Source: Primula veris
Lineage: Eukaryota; Streptophyta; Magnoliopsida; Ericales; Primulaceae
NCBI GenBank assembly: GCA_963682055.1
Contig: OY821744.1
Span: 35,502,967 to 35,566,966, forward strand
Direction: 5' to 3'
Length of the DNA: 64,000 bases
Position 1 is the first letter of the stretch; each line of letters starts with the position of its first letter. Both the position numbers and the translations under genes were made by a program. Under the pieces are notes generated by a model. That model was given only the letters and a program-made list of their open reading frames with translations, ran no database searches and was not told the DNA's origin. Positions 31,181 through 46,392 of this stretch are shown here, one piece after another.

Positions 31181-34100
31181 CTCGATATCCGGTACAATTT
31201 GAGCCAACGGAAGAACATGTTCAATTTCACACACTTTTATGTCTGTTTCTTCAACACCTTTTGCACCTTCATTGCTTTTGTCACCTGCAATATCATTAAC
31301 AATTGAGATCAGGTATAACACATGATACAATACATATATATACTTATATACACACATATACATAGATATTCTAATTTACAAGAAGAAGAAAAAAGGATAC
31401 CTCCTTTAGGTCTTCCCCTTCCTTCCAGGGATTCGGTGGTACAGTTGTTTAATATAGGAACCTTCACTCTTTTAGTCTGGTACATCAAAAACAACGTAAA
31501 TGACAATCACAAAATAAGGATAGAAAGCATTAATGATAAAAGGTAGTCGGTTTCAAATATATTCCACTTCCAGTAGGCCATTGCTCATCCAAAAAGGACA
31601 TGAACACGCCCACTAAAACTTACATCAGACTATTAACAAGGCATTAATGTCCAACTAATACTAAGCAGGTCCCAAAATGAAAGTCTTAAACTATCGAGTT
31701 CAGAACATTTATCTCGAGTTAGAAAGATGCACCAACAAAACATTAATGATAGTTGCAACTACAAAATTATATGCTCAAAAACACAGAAAAATAAAGGTGT
31801 TCTAATGATGAACTTGTGATAAGAGTTGCAACTACATAACAAATAAGCCTTTTGGATTGAACAAAGTGCAACCAACAGCATGGGAAACATTGTATGTAAC
31901 TGACAACACAATTTTAAGTCTTCATAGTCTTAAAGAGAAAGATAACATGTGATTATAAGCAAACAAAATCAAGAAAGGCTAACAAGGGATATACTCACAA
32001 CTTTGTCATCCAGAGAACTGCTATCACTTTTCAAAAATAGAACCTTGTCAGGTTTTTTCAATGCTTCTACAGGGGAAATTTGGGTTTTTGTTTCCTGGGA
32101 TGATTTTCGTTTAATTGGTTCTTTCGCTTTTGTTGCATCAGTTCTGCAGCCAGTGAAAGTTGTGATTGCAGCTAAATTCTCTACTTTTGACATTTTTAAA
32201 GGACTCGAGTTTGGACCACCATTTTCAGATCCACCTGGCTGTTTATTTGCCAACATAACATTTATCAATTACCACAGATTTCACTTTACACTGAGGAACA
32301 AATTATCAAGACCATTGAGTTTATCCACAGTGCTTGCAAAAGAAAAAGTAATTAGTAAATGGATCAGAAAGAAAAGGTATTTTGATTCTCACACCCAATG
32401 CGTTCACATTGTACTGAATAAATATTCTGAAACAGGAATTCAAGAATTAGTTAATAACAAGAATTTCTTACTTATTATACTTGTTAAATTATTGTCCCGA
32501 TCAACCAATAGATATTTGAAAAAGACATAACAAAGCAGTTGAAACTCCAGTGAACTCCTGACATGAGGCTAAGTAGATTTTAAGTTTAAGAAGTGAAGAA
32601 ACAAACTAAAAGAAAACTTGTTAAAATTCAACTACAATCTAATGATTTTTTAGTCCATTATTCTGTACTTTAAGAACAAATGGAAATATGGGACTTCTAC
32701 TCCTTCAGTACATTCAGTACTTGAGTACTGTACTTCCTAGCATTATGAAATTAGAATACATTAGGTCATACCACAATATTAGGTCGTTCTAATATAGTTT
32801 GAAGATTCCAGAGCTTATAACCTAAGATGGAGAAGATACGTTTCAGAGTGCGACATATAGATTAATTGAGCATGTCTGTAATGAGATAGTAACAGGACTT
32901 GTCACGTTTATATTTTTAACAGTTAATTGCTTGATTAGAAAAGAAAGGCAAGGTTGTGCTCCCTTCCAACTTATGAATGCAAATCTCAACATAACAGTTA
33001 ATTACTGAGGAACAACCAAATATATATATATATATTTCGGAAAAATAAAAATGCAGAACGTTTCGATATGAAAGTAGCTAACTTGGCTACATCATACTCG
33101 ATAATTAAACAAATCTAATCTGAGAAAGTGATTACCACGGTCTAACCTTGATAACAAGTTCATCCATCTTTTTCACTTGACCCTTATGATCACTCGTGGA
33201 TGCTTTAGACCTTTTTGTATGCGACTGATGACAATAATCATCTTGAGGGATTTCTGTCCTATCACGAGCCAATGCAAGATTAAGTTCCGCTGTACACTCC
33301 TTATCATCTGTTCCTTCCGCATGTCTTGCACCTTTTTTGCTTTCATTACCTGCATTATCAAATGTAAATAAACGTGACCAGGTAAACATATATCAGCGAA
33401 ACACATATTTGTGGAACATATATCTACTTATAAAATCTTTAAATAAAATATTTGAGATGGATACCTTTTATTGAAGCTTGAGGGGTTTTCGGTGGCCATC
33501 CCGTTCTTTTGAGAGACAATGTGGTATAATTGTCTAGTCCACAAACCTTCTTACTTTCAGTCTGGTGCATCATTTCCAAACAAAACTTTCCATCAAGGAA
33601 CGTAGATGACAACAAAGAAACAGGAATAGAAGCATATATGAAATGGTTGATTTCACTTTTGTTCCCAATACTAAAGAATTTGTCCCAGTTTTGTCTAGTG
33701 CAGTTTAGATCACTAAACATTAGGAATAGTTGAATTTCTTCCATAAATCAAACGCTGTTAGCTTTTCCATTGAGGATAAAGGTGTAGTATATGATGGAAA
33801 CAAGTGTAATTCCATTTAATTAGTTCAAATTCTCAGATTTAATGATAATATTATTTTTCAAAGATCCTATCCATAAAAGTCACAATTACTAACTTTCAGC
33901 GTTTTTCTCCAAATACTACAACAAAAATAATGCAACCCTTGAGTTTTTATAGTATTAGACTATTACGTTGTTTTTCATCAGTGTGCAATACAGTATACAT
34001 AAATTATTCTTGTAATTGACGGGATACTGACAGAGTTAAGTGCTTAGGTTTTGGGAAGGAAATATGCACGATTCCTAATTTTCTAGGAATTAAAATTGTA

Positions 34101-36804
34101 CAATGATGACATTAAATTAAAAATCTGTTACCCGAAAGCATATCATTTTGACAGTCTCTATATGTTCTAACATTTGTAGAAGTTACAGCTGCAGAGTAAA
34201 CTAAAAGCAGTCTTTACAATAAAATTCTTCAATGCCTCAAAAGAGAAAGACTGCAACTCATATGTGTTGATATTCAAACAACTTCAAGAAAAGATAGAGG
34301 GTTTAACTCACAACTTTATCATCCCGAGAACGTGGCCTAGGTTTCAAATATGAAACACTACTCGGTCTTTTCGATGCTGTATTGGTTTGGCACACAGTGG
34401 ATGTTGGGGTGTTTGGTTCCTGGTATGAACTTTGCTTATTTGCTATATTTGTTTTTGTTGCATCAGTCTCACAGTTGGTAGAAGTTGTGATAATTATTAC
34501 ATTCTCTGATTTTGATTTCTTTGAAGCACTTAAAGCATCATTCTTAGCGACCTTGGGCTGTTTTTGCAAATACAAAATTTACCATTAATTTAACTTTGCA
34601 CTAAGAAAGTAATAAGCAAAGACCTTAGTTGAAACTCGCATAGCAGGTGCAGAACAATTTGTGCAACAGTAAATGGACACAAGATGAGTTGTGCAGAATT
34701 AGGACACCCACTGCATTCACATTATAAAGAATATTCATTCTAAAATAGGAAGCTCTAGAATCAGCTATGAATTGAATTTTCCTATTTGTGCTATTCATCA
34801 AATCATTTTCTCAATCAGCCAACAAATGTGGAAAAAAGTATCATAAAGTAGTAAGAACCTGTACTACACAGGGCCAATACTCAAGTGAACTCCTAACATG
34901 ATGCTAAGTAGAATATGAGTGCAAAAGACATATCAAAATATTTATTGATTATTTTAAAGAATTTTAATTTAATTATATACTTTTAAACAAGTGTATTACG
35001 TAGGTGACTTCTGTCTGTGTCGCATATAATGTTTTTCCTACCATTTGCAAAAACAGAACACATCAGGTCATCCTATAATATTAGGGTCTTTCCTTTTTGC
35101 AGTTTCGGAGATTCTGGTATTCACATTCTAATAGGGCAAAGTAATATTACAAAGTACAAAAGATATGACTTGAGAATGTTATGACTAGGTAGTTACGGCA
35201 ATTATCAAGTACAGAATCAAATGAAAATAAAAACCAAACAATGTAAACAGGTGCTAGAGGGTGTAACTCACAACTCTGTCATCCAGAGGATCAATTTTTG
35301 AAGACGAACCAATTCTACGTTTTTTTGATGATGTCGCATCAGTTTGACACAAACTGGAATTTTGTTTATTTGGTATTTTTGTCTCCGTCGCTTCGATTTC
35401 ACGGAGAGTGGAATTTATGATCTCTGAGGCTGAGGCATTATCTATATCTGCACTTTTCCAAAGCCTTGATTTTGAAGCGTCATCATCAGCTCTCCTGGGC
35501 TGTTTTTTGCCAATACAACAATACCACTGATTTTACTTTGTAGCAATAAACGTAATTGATAAAATTGGTTGGAAAATAGAATGATGCATATTATTAACAA
35601 CTACTGAAAGGACCCACTCACCAAAGAAAAGCTATGTAGATTCTAAACAACCACAATGCTGAACAATGATATTGCACTGAATAAACACTCTAAAATAGAA
35701 AACTCTAGATCAGCTATGGATCATATGTCCTATCTATGCTATTCATAGATCATTGTCCCAATCAACGAACAAATATTTGGATTTAAAAAAAAAAGTTGTG
35801 AGCATCCAAGCAAAGTAGAATTTCTAATAACTAAAGCAGATGCTACCCTATTCCTGAAACAATGACCTAAGTAAATCAACTTAGAAGTGGCAAAACATAT
35901 GAAAACAAAACCATTCAAAGCAGTTAAACAAGATCAAAGAACCTTATGTAAAATCAGTACTGTAGTTTTGACTATCATAGCTCCTTCACGTTTCTTTCAA
36001 ATGTGTTCTCAGTTTCAACTTTTAAAAGAACAGAGTCTAGTTTCTGCAACATTTTATCCCAAAAATAGATCCATTAACAACTATATAAAATAAGTGTACC
36101 AAATCGTACGATCAAAAACTTATTGTTAAGCAGTCACACCTGACTCAATGCACGTATGGTTTCTTGAAAACACCAGCAGAACAATATAAAAGGAAAGCAG
36201 CCATTGTAATTTTTTGGATGGTTAGTGCAATAAAGCCATTCCTTATTGAAACTCAACAATGATAAAACTGAACTATAACCCTTAGAGATGTTCAAAAGGC
36301 ACAAATTTAATAAATAAAGCGTGCAATTATTTTACTAGGCGACCCTGATAGAACTAAAACTGTGAAAGAACAGTTATAAAAGAAAGGAAATACCTGGAAT
36401 TCATCAATCCATTTGCCATCAACCCAATCCATTTGTGTCCTTAATTTGTTCTCCTTAAACACCATTGGACTATTTGCACCCTTGAAAGATACCATGAACG
36501 TTTTTTCACCAAATTCTCTGACAATGACTCCACTAGTCCAAGAAAAGTCGTAAAAAGCGTCGACCTTGTCATACATGACATAACCATGTTTGGTGTTGTT
36601 ATGTGGAGGGGAAGGCCGAATACGGTCCAAAGAGACGGTTGAAGTTTGAAGCAAAACCTCACCAGTCTTTTTCTTGAACCAGTGTTTAACTAAGTATGTG
36701 TTATTTTGAGGTAAGTGGTCGACCACAGTTGCGGGGAACCAAATGCAGTGAGGATCGTATCTCTCGAAAGACACTTCCACTTCCTCATCAATGCTGAATT
36801 GCAT
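31181..36804 (-). CDS. Agenet/AT-hook module set, copy B (no DUF724 domain of its own)
   Basis: Eight exons: 36394-36804, 35272-35499, 34312-34557, 33465-33561, 33147-33349, 31999-32238, 31401-31476, 31181-31284 (1605 nt, 535 codons, all phases agree). Exon 1 is an Agenet pair parallel to copy A (FSIDEEVEVSFERYD, WFPATVV, MDWVDGKWIDEFQ). Exons 2, 3 and 6 are three DDKV-type modules, exons 4 and 7 AT-hook-type modules, exons 5 and 8 linkers. The exon 4 hook is degenerate (KRTGWPPKT, Trp for Arg); exon 7 keeps GRGRPKGG. Exon 8 is 81 nt shorter than its copy A partner. If unspliced after exon 8, the frame stops within five codons (GTTAGAATTTGGTGA). If spliced to the acceptor before copy A exon 1, the frame continues into copy A and its DUF724 domain. 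So this is either a truncated paralogue or the first half of one long gene. Confidence 0.7.
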
Positions 36805-37049
36805 CCCTTCTGCCTTTTATATATATATATGTTACAATATATTTAAGGAATAGTGTGAAAGGGGAAAATAGAGAGCAGATAAGTTTGGAACCCCTCAATA
36901 AGTTTGTTATAGTACAAGTAATATCATGTAACATACAAAAAATGGGGAGAAAAAAAAAAGAGTATTATAACAGAGATGCAGAGACCCAGCTAACTCCTCT
37001 ATGTTTAAAAACCCTAAACCCAAAAATAGTAAAGGGGTTTTAGTTTTGG

Positions 37050-37050
<1 letters not shown>

Positions 37051-37113
<63 letters not shown>
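37051..37113. repeat. TAA trinucleotide microsatellite
   Basis: About 21 units of TAA/ATA in the putative 5'-UTR intron of the Agenet-DUF724 locus. Confidence 0.9.
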
Positions 37114-37115
<2 letters not shown>

Positions 37116-37305
37116 GGTGAGAGAGGTTTTGCATAAAAATAAAGAAAAACAACAGGTTTTAGTGAGGTAATTAAGTAGTAACTGAAGGGTTAAAATATGC
37201 AAATATAGTAAAAAAAAAAAAAGGGAACATGGAAAATAATAATAATAATAATAAATAGAAATAAATAAAAAGGAGGAGGAGGAGAAAATGGGGAAAGTAG
37301 AAAAC

Positions 37306-37400
37306 CTGAAGATGGGTTGAAGTTCAAAACATAATCTCTCTCTCTCTCTCTCTCTCTCTAAGACTCTATAGACTCCAAGTTTACTCTGTTTCCACGCTCA
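37306..37400 (-). promoter_or_regulatory. Probable 5'-UTR exon of the Agenet-DUF724 locus
   Basis: Read on the minus strand, a leader with a GA tract (plus-strand CT run 37334-37359) ends in CATCTTCAG followed by a GTTTTC donor at 37305-37304. The next acceptor-like AG precedes the copy B ATG at 36804. The intron between them holds the TAA microsatellite. The outer end of the exon is not defined. Confidence 0.45.
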
Positions 37401-39228
37401 AACCTTCATCCTTACTTATCCTGACATGCTTTAACAACTTAATTTTGTTTACACTCACATAATATACTCTTGTTAATTTGTTTAAAATTATAACATAAAC
37501 GTTTTAAAACGAAACTAAATTTTGAGTGAGTCTGAACGAATAATTTATAGTTTCACAATATACGATATCGGAAAAAAAAAATATGAATAACTCACAATTA
37601 CGGTCCGTAAATGTTTTTTTTTAGTTAATTAGGTTTCTGAAAAAAAATTCATAGATCTTGGCCGATTTTCAGATTTTCAACGCAGTGACAATTTGATAAT
37701 TTCACAGTGTAAAATATAAATCGTAATTTTGATAAAATTCAAAATTACGATTTAAAGGTGGAAACAAATAAATTACACGGAAAAAATCCAGCCTGTTTAA
37801 TTAATTAGTACTCTCTAGTTGTAATAATATATTATATTACTTACACAAAGATGATATTATTTATATTATTTTCATTGGGATCCTATTTATTTCAACTTTT
37901 TCCACATTTCCCTCACGGAGTCATACATAATAGTCCAAAATCCAATTCTACAACACAACTCTTTTTATTTTTTTTCCTTCGTTTTCCATTCTTGTCCATT
38001 TAATTAAAGGAAGGTCTCCTTAATTTCAATACCATATCTCCCTATCTATAAATGCTATTTCAAATACCCTCCTCATTTCACACTATTTCATCTTTCAACC
38101 CTCAATTGCATTTTTATTGTTATTGTTATTGTTAAACACAATATTTATGGCTTATACTCCAATTTCAATTTCAAGTTGTTGCAATTCATGCAACCAAACA
38201 AGTCATAAGCCCATCTCCGACCACAAAACACGCTAAATTAGTATAATTCTCACACTATATATAATATTTCATCTCCAATCCACCTACGCCAAATATCAAA
38301 CTAAAAAGTAGTATATTCCTCATGATATTACTTCTGTTTTTTTTTTAACAGTAATTCTGTAATCATTTCATAATATTTTAAACATATATTATCATTTGAA
38401 CACTAATATTAATATTAATATTTTAATTTTACTTGCCATGTTTTCCAAGTGTTTTTAATATTTTACTAATCATATTTAATGAGATTGGTGTTTTTTAAGG
38501 ATTTCATGATTATTATTATTCTACAACATTATAATATGTGAAAATTATTGTTTAATAATTTTTTATAAAGATATTTTAGTATTATTAATATAAGTGAATA
38601 ATGTTTGTTGTGGATGAATAGTGTTACACTAAAATTAGAACAACACTAATAATTTACACCAAAATTGGGTTGAAAATTACACGATTATTGGAGCATTATC
38701 TGGTTTGAAAATCGCACCAAAACATGCTGCGATGGCAGTCACATTGGAAATGGTACTTACTATTATACTTATATACATTGTGTTTATTTTTAATTTAGAT
38801 CTACCTAACATGGTAGTTAACATATAATACTACATAGAATTAGCTTCCAGGAAAGGGGGGAATATCGTACTAAAAAAGTTATTTGCGCTTTGCATAAAAC
38901 TGGTCTCACATCGTATCCCGTCAATACTTTTCGGAACAACATACATATATATATATAGAAAAGGGAAAATACTTTCATGACAATACTACAATTTGCTTGC
39001 TTTCATCAAGAAGAAAGGGTCATACATACTCGAGGCTTGGATGGAGAATATCTATTTCTACAAAGAACACAACCACCAGAAAGATAGAAAAACCAAAGGG
39101 AATAAACAAAAGATAATATATGATTCCTAAAACTGCCAAATAGCAGGAAAACTAGCTCAATTCTTCTGCGAGAAATGGTTGCCCCGTTCTGCAAGCTGCA
39201 AATTAGGACTGCGAAAAAGAGCAGATTA
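37400..39228. other. Promoter side of the Agenet-DUF724 locus and 3' flank of the kinase gene
   Basis: AT-rich sequence with no coding frame I can support. The right part, from about 38940, is 3' UTR or flank of the minus-strand kinase. No repeat family recognised. Confidence 0.5.
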
Positions 39229-41966
<2,738 letters not shown>

Positions 41967-42127
41967 TTGTTATTTTAATACTCTACTATTTTGATTTTGA
42001 TATTGATTTTGATATTGATATTGATTTTGTGTGTAGGGAAAGAGGAGTGTGATTAATTGAATTGAATCCCCCTGAAGACAAAATAGAAATGGAAAGTAAG
42101 CGGAGTTCAAAATGGATGGATGGTACG

Positions 42128-42158
<31 letters not shown>

Positions 42159-42925
42159 GCAAAAGGTAACATACTAAAGTAAAAAAAGCAATGCAAATCT
42201 ATTATACTCTATATTTTTAGCTACGCTACACAAAAACATACAAATAACAAAGTTGCAAATTCTAATATGTTGAGAGTTGTATGGTTTGCAAAATACAAGA
42301 TGGGAATTTTTACTCCATCATCTCATCTAAAGACAAAGTTTGAATATAAAATTGTTTTTTTTTTGTTATGAGTTGTATTTATTTGCTGCTGTATAAAAAC
42401 AGGCAGCTAACATATTCTTCTTCTTCTCTATTTGTATGAATGAATATCCATCCTGTTGAACAAAACTTCAAAAAACAATCTGTATGAAATTTAAAATTAA
42501 AATTAAAATTAAATAAAAAAGGGAGGGAGAGAGAGAGAGAGAGAGAGATCTGGAATAATAGGTGAAAAGGGAGAAAGTATACATGATTAAGATGAGGAGA
42601 TGGATCCGGAGGCAAACTCACTCTCTACTGGTGGTGTTGGTGGCAAACTCACTCTCTACTGGTGGTGGTGGTGGTGGCAAACTCTTACTCTCTCTCTCTA
42701 CTCCGCACTTCCCTTTGTTTTTTGTTTTAGGGGGGTTTCAACTTTTGAACAATGCTCTCTTCTTCTAATCTCTCTCTCTCTCTCTCTAGTTTTTTATTTC
42801 TGATTAAATTAACTACCCTACTCTAACTAATATACATAGTAATTAATTAATTAATTAAAGAGAAAGAAGAGAGAGATACCAGTCAACAACACAGACCACT
42901 GCCCCTGCCCCTGCCCCTGCCCCTC

Positions 42926-42967
<42 letters not shown>

Positions 42968-43385
42968 TGATGAAGTACAGAGATTCAATATCATCCACCA
43001 ACTACAACTACTATTACTACTGCTACACTCTTACTCTGTTTGGATACTCCACTTAACATATTACTACTCTTTTTTAATCCCTCTCTCTCTCTCTCTCTCT
43101 CTTGCTTTTTCCCGGTATCTCGGTTTTTACACCTTTTGACCATTCAAACCCCCCCTCCTCCAAACCCTATTATTCTTACTTACGACTTTGACTACTACAC
43201 GATCATCATCATCAATCATCGACTGTTTCTTCAATTCAATTCAATCCATCATTAATTAATTAATAATAATCAGTCTACTCCTAGTTCCTGTTTGTTAACA
43301 GGATTAATAATAAACTGGGATTAGACTACCTATAGTACATGGCCCACTAATACCTTGTTTGGTTATTTTATTTGACATTAGACTC
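41967..43385. other. 5' leader and promoter region of the kinase gene with simple repeats
   Basis: No coding gene. Simple repeats: ATT run at 42129-42159, GA run at 42527-42548, CT runs at 42769-42788 and 43081-43102, CCCCTG x4 at 42900-42924, and an ATA run at 42927-42967. A CT run on the plus strand is GA on the transcribed sense. The AG at the end of the minus-strand word GTCTTCAG, just upstream of the leader, could be a 5'-UTR splice acceptor. Confidence 0.5.
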
Positions 43386-43388
43386 TAA

Positions 43389-44116
43389 GGCCTTGTTTGG
43401 TTGCAGGACAAAATGGATGGGATAGGATTAAAAGAGTAGTGGGACCATATGTAACGTGTTTGTTTTGTATTTTTGTACAGAGATTACTAGTCCCATATGC
43501 ATTTCAAATCCCAACCTGAGCATCATTTGGAATACCTGCATTAGGTGGTATTACAAAAGAAGTGTGAACTCATTCTTATATAAAGACAAAAATATCCCGA
43601 GTACTTAAAATAGAAAAACACACATTCGATCCATATCTATTAAAGATAATATTTTTATGAAATTAATGAATAGTTAACATTCCAATGTTTTTTTTACTGG
43701 GTTTACCTATATCTCCAATTCACAATTTTTTTTAATTAGTAAGTTTTTATTTTTTATTACGTGAAACTTAATTTATTTTTTTAAATAGTTATTTATGTAT
43801 GAAGTATTACTTTGGGTTTGATTTTTTCTTGCAAAACATTTATTGTTATTTATAATTACCAATTATAAGATTTTTTTCTTTTAATTCAAAAGAAAGTATA
43901 AATTATGCATGTTATAGTTTTCCCTGAATTTGTATTAGTTGTATATTTAGTTTATGGATGGGTAAAATCGTAATTTTAGTAATTAGTCCGCTTGCAATAC
44001 GAATGTAAACAAACACTACTTCGGATTAGTCATCCGGACTAAAAATACCATCATCATTTGTATAACCTCCGACATTAATAGTCCTGGGACTACTAGTACC
44101 GTAACCAAACAAGGCC
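43389..44116. mobile_element. Tourist-like PIF/Harbinger element 1
   Basis: 728 bp with inverted ends GGCCTTGTTTGG on both sides. TAA flanks the left (43386-43388); the right flank reads TAC where the next element abuts. Left subterminal sequence (TTGCAGGAC.AAATGGA) matches the inverse of the right end of the element at 52865-53098, so they are one family. No transposase frame. Confidence 0.7.
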
Positions 44117-44118
44117 TA

Positions 44119-46389
44119 CCTCGTTTGGTTGCGGTACTATTTTTGATGGGATTACAAATACACCCGGACTATTTCTAATACTAGCTGTATATGGTATTGC
44201 AAAAGATGGCTTTTAAGAGCATTTGAAGTCCACCTGAACTACTAGTATTGCACCCCAATACAAAACAAACATAGGACTAGATGGTCCCACATCATTTAGA
44301 ATACAATTCAAGTGCATTAGTCCATCATGGTATATAGAAACCCGCTCAGAGGGTGCTATTGTTAATCCTTATCCAAGCCTTTATCATTAATACACAAAAT
44401 TGCACTTGAGATCAGTATGGGGGAGTCTCTTTTGAGGTGTCAAATCACTCATTTGAGACTCCAAATTACTCAAATGAGAACCTGGTTAAAAACCAGGTCC
44501 ACGTCATATCTTATTTTTATTTATTTTTTCAATTCATTCCACTAAATTTCATTACAAAATAAATAACTCTAACACCATTTCATTACAGCTCATTACACTT
44601 CATTTATATACAAAATAAATAAATTTACCCACTCTATCACACTATTAATTAATATATTTCTCTGCTTTTTTTTTTCACTCAAACTAAATACAAAATTAAA
44701 ATATTTTATAATCATAATATTATATCAAGTTAACACTTTCAAATAATTTATATTTTGCACTTTTTTATTTATTAATTTTGTTACTTCTGAGTAAATAATT
44801 AAATTGTATCAAAAAACCATACACGTCATTATTTTCTTTCGTGATTTCAAATAGTACGTCCGTGATTTTTTAAATTCGTATTTGATTTGATTTCAAATAG
44901 TACGTCCGTTATTTCAACTTCATTCCATTACAAAATAAATAACCCTAACACCAATTCATTTTACCTCCGAGTAAATATTTTAAAATATTATATCAAGTTA
45001 ACACTTTCAAGTAATTTATATTTTGCACTTTTTTATTTATTAATTTTGTTACTTTCGAGTAAATAATTAAATTGTCTCCAAAAACCATACACGTCATTAT
45101 TTTCTTCCGTGATTTCAAATAGTACGTCATTATTTTTGACGTGTATGATTTTTGGAGACAATTTAATTATTTACTCGGAAGTAACAAAATTAATAAATAA
45201 AAAAGTACAAAATATAAATTACTTGAAAGTGTTAACTTGATATAATATTTTAAAATAATTACTCGGAGGTAGAATGAATTGGTGTTAGGGTTATTTATTT
45301 TGTAATGAAATGTTGTTGAAATTACGGACGTACTATTTGAAATCAAATCAAATACGAATTTAAAAAATAACGGACGTACTATTTGAAATCACGGAAGAAA
45401 ATAATGACGTGTATGGTTTTTGGAGACAATTTAATTATTTACTCAGAAGTAACAAAATTAATAAATAAAAAAGTGCAAAATATAAATTATTTGAAAGTGT
45501 TAACTTGATATAATATTATGATTATAAAATATTTTAATTTTGTATTTAGTTTGAGTGGAAAAAAAAGCAGAGGAATATATTAATTAATAGTGTGATAGAG
45601 TGGGTAAATTTATTTATTTTGTATATAAATGAAGTGTAATGAGCTGTAATGAAATGGTGTTAGAGTTATTTATTTTGTAATGAAATTGAGTGGAATGAAT
45701 TGAAAAAATAAATAAAAATAAGATATGACGTGGACCTGGTTTTTAACCAGGTTCTCATTTGAGTAATTTGGAGTCTCAAATGAGTGATTTGACACCTCAA
45801 AAGAGACTCCCCCGATCAGTATCCCATCTCTCTCTCTCCCTCTTTTCACATATACAAACCAGAATACCATAGATACATACATATACTCACATTCAATAAA
45901 TTACCACCATGACCGATTGATGTCTATTTTCGATTAAAGTTTAATTCTTCATCCATATTTTATTTGTGTATATGTCAACTCATCATGGTAAATAAATTGA
46001 ACTCTCGTTATTCTCACTTTGTTTGAAACTTTTATTCTCTACCTACTTTTATTTCCCTTTATATATCTTTACATTTTTTGAATATGATAAATTTGAGGTA
46101 TAAAATTTCTGTTTTTTTTTTTCAGAGCTCATCTTTAATTCGAAATTAAGCTGGGAACAAGTTTCAAAATTGATGCCTACAAAATTAATGCATATTAGTC
46201 CAATAGAAATATAGTCATGTAAACAAACGTGAATTTGAACAACAAATACTATGGACAATAGTCCGTTCAAACAAACACAAAATTGGACTCATTAATAGCA
46301 TTTATTGTACATCACTAATCCTATTTTCATCAATAATACTTCTTGAACATCATGTCCCGGGACTATTAATCCCGATACCAAACGAGGCC
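44119..46389. mobile_element. Tourist-like element 2, interrupted by a Mutator-like element
   Basis: Left end CCTCGTTTGGTTGCGGTAC, right end the inverse of GGCCTCGTTTGGTATCGGG, flanked by CTA on each side (44116-44118, 46390-46392). The end alignment is off by two bases, so the exact ends are approximate. Without the insert at 44419-45813 it would be about 0.87 kb. Confidence 0.55.
44419..45813. mobile_element. Mutator-like fold-back element, 1.4 kb inverted repeat
   Basis: Begins GGGGGAGTCTCTTTTGAGG and ends in its exact inverse. Perfect 9-bp duplication GATCAGTAT at 44410-44418 and 45814-45822, as made by Mutator-family transposases. The two arms (about 44419-45125 and 45130-45813) are inverse copies almost throughout, so a transcript would form one long hairpin. 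Each arm contains an internal direct repeat (AAGTTAACACTTTCAA..CGTCATTATTTTCTT at about 44727 and 44996 in the left arm). It has no coding frame and sits inside Tourist-like element 2. Confidence 0.9.
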
Positions 46390-46392
46390 CTA

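Noticed and set aside
36907..37152. Poly-Tyr and poly-Ile frames
   Set aside because: They are translations of the TAA microsatellite.
44401..45830. A CRISPR array or other bacterial-type repeat locus
   Set aside because: The repeats are two long inverted arms with a 9-bp target duplication in a plant nuclear context, not short regularly spaced direct repeats.
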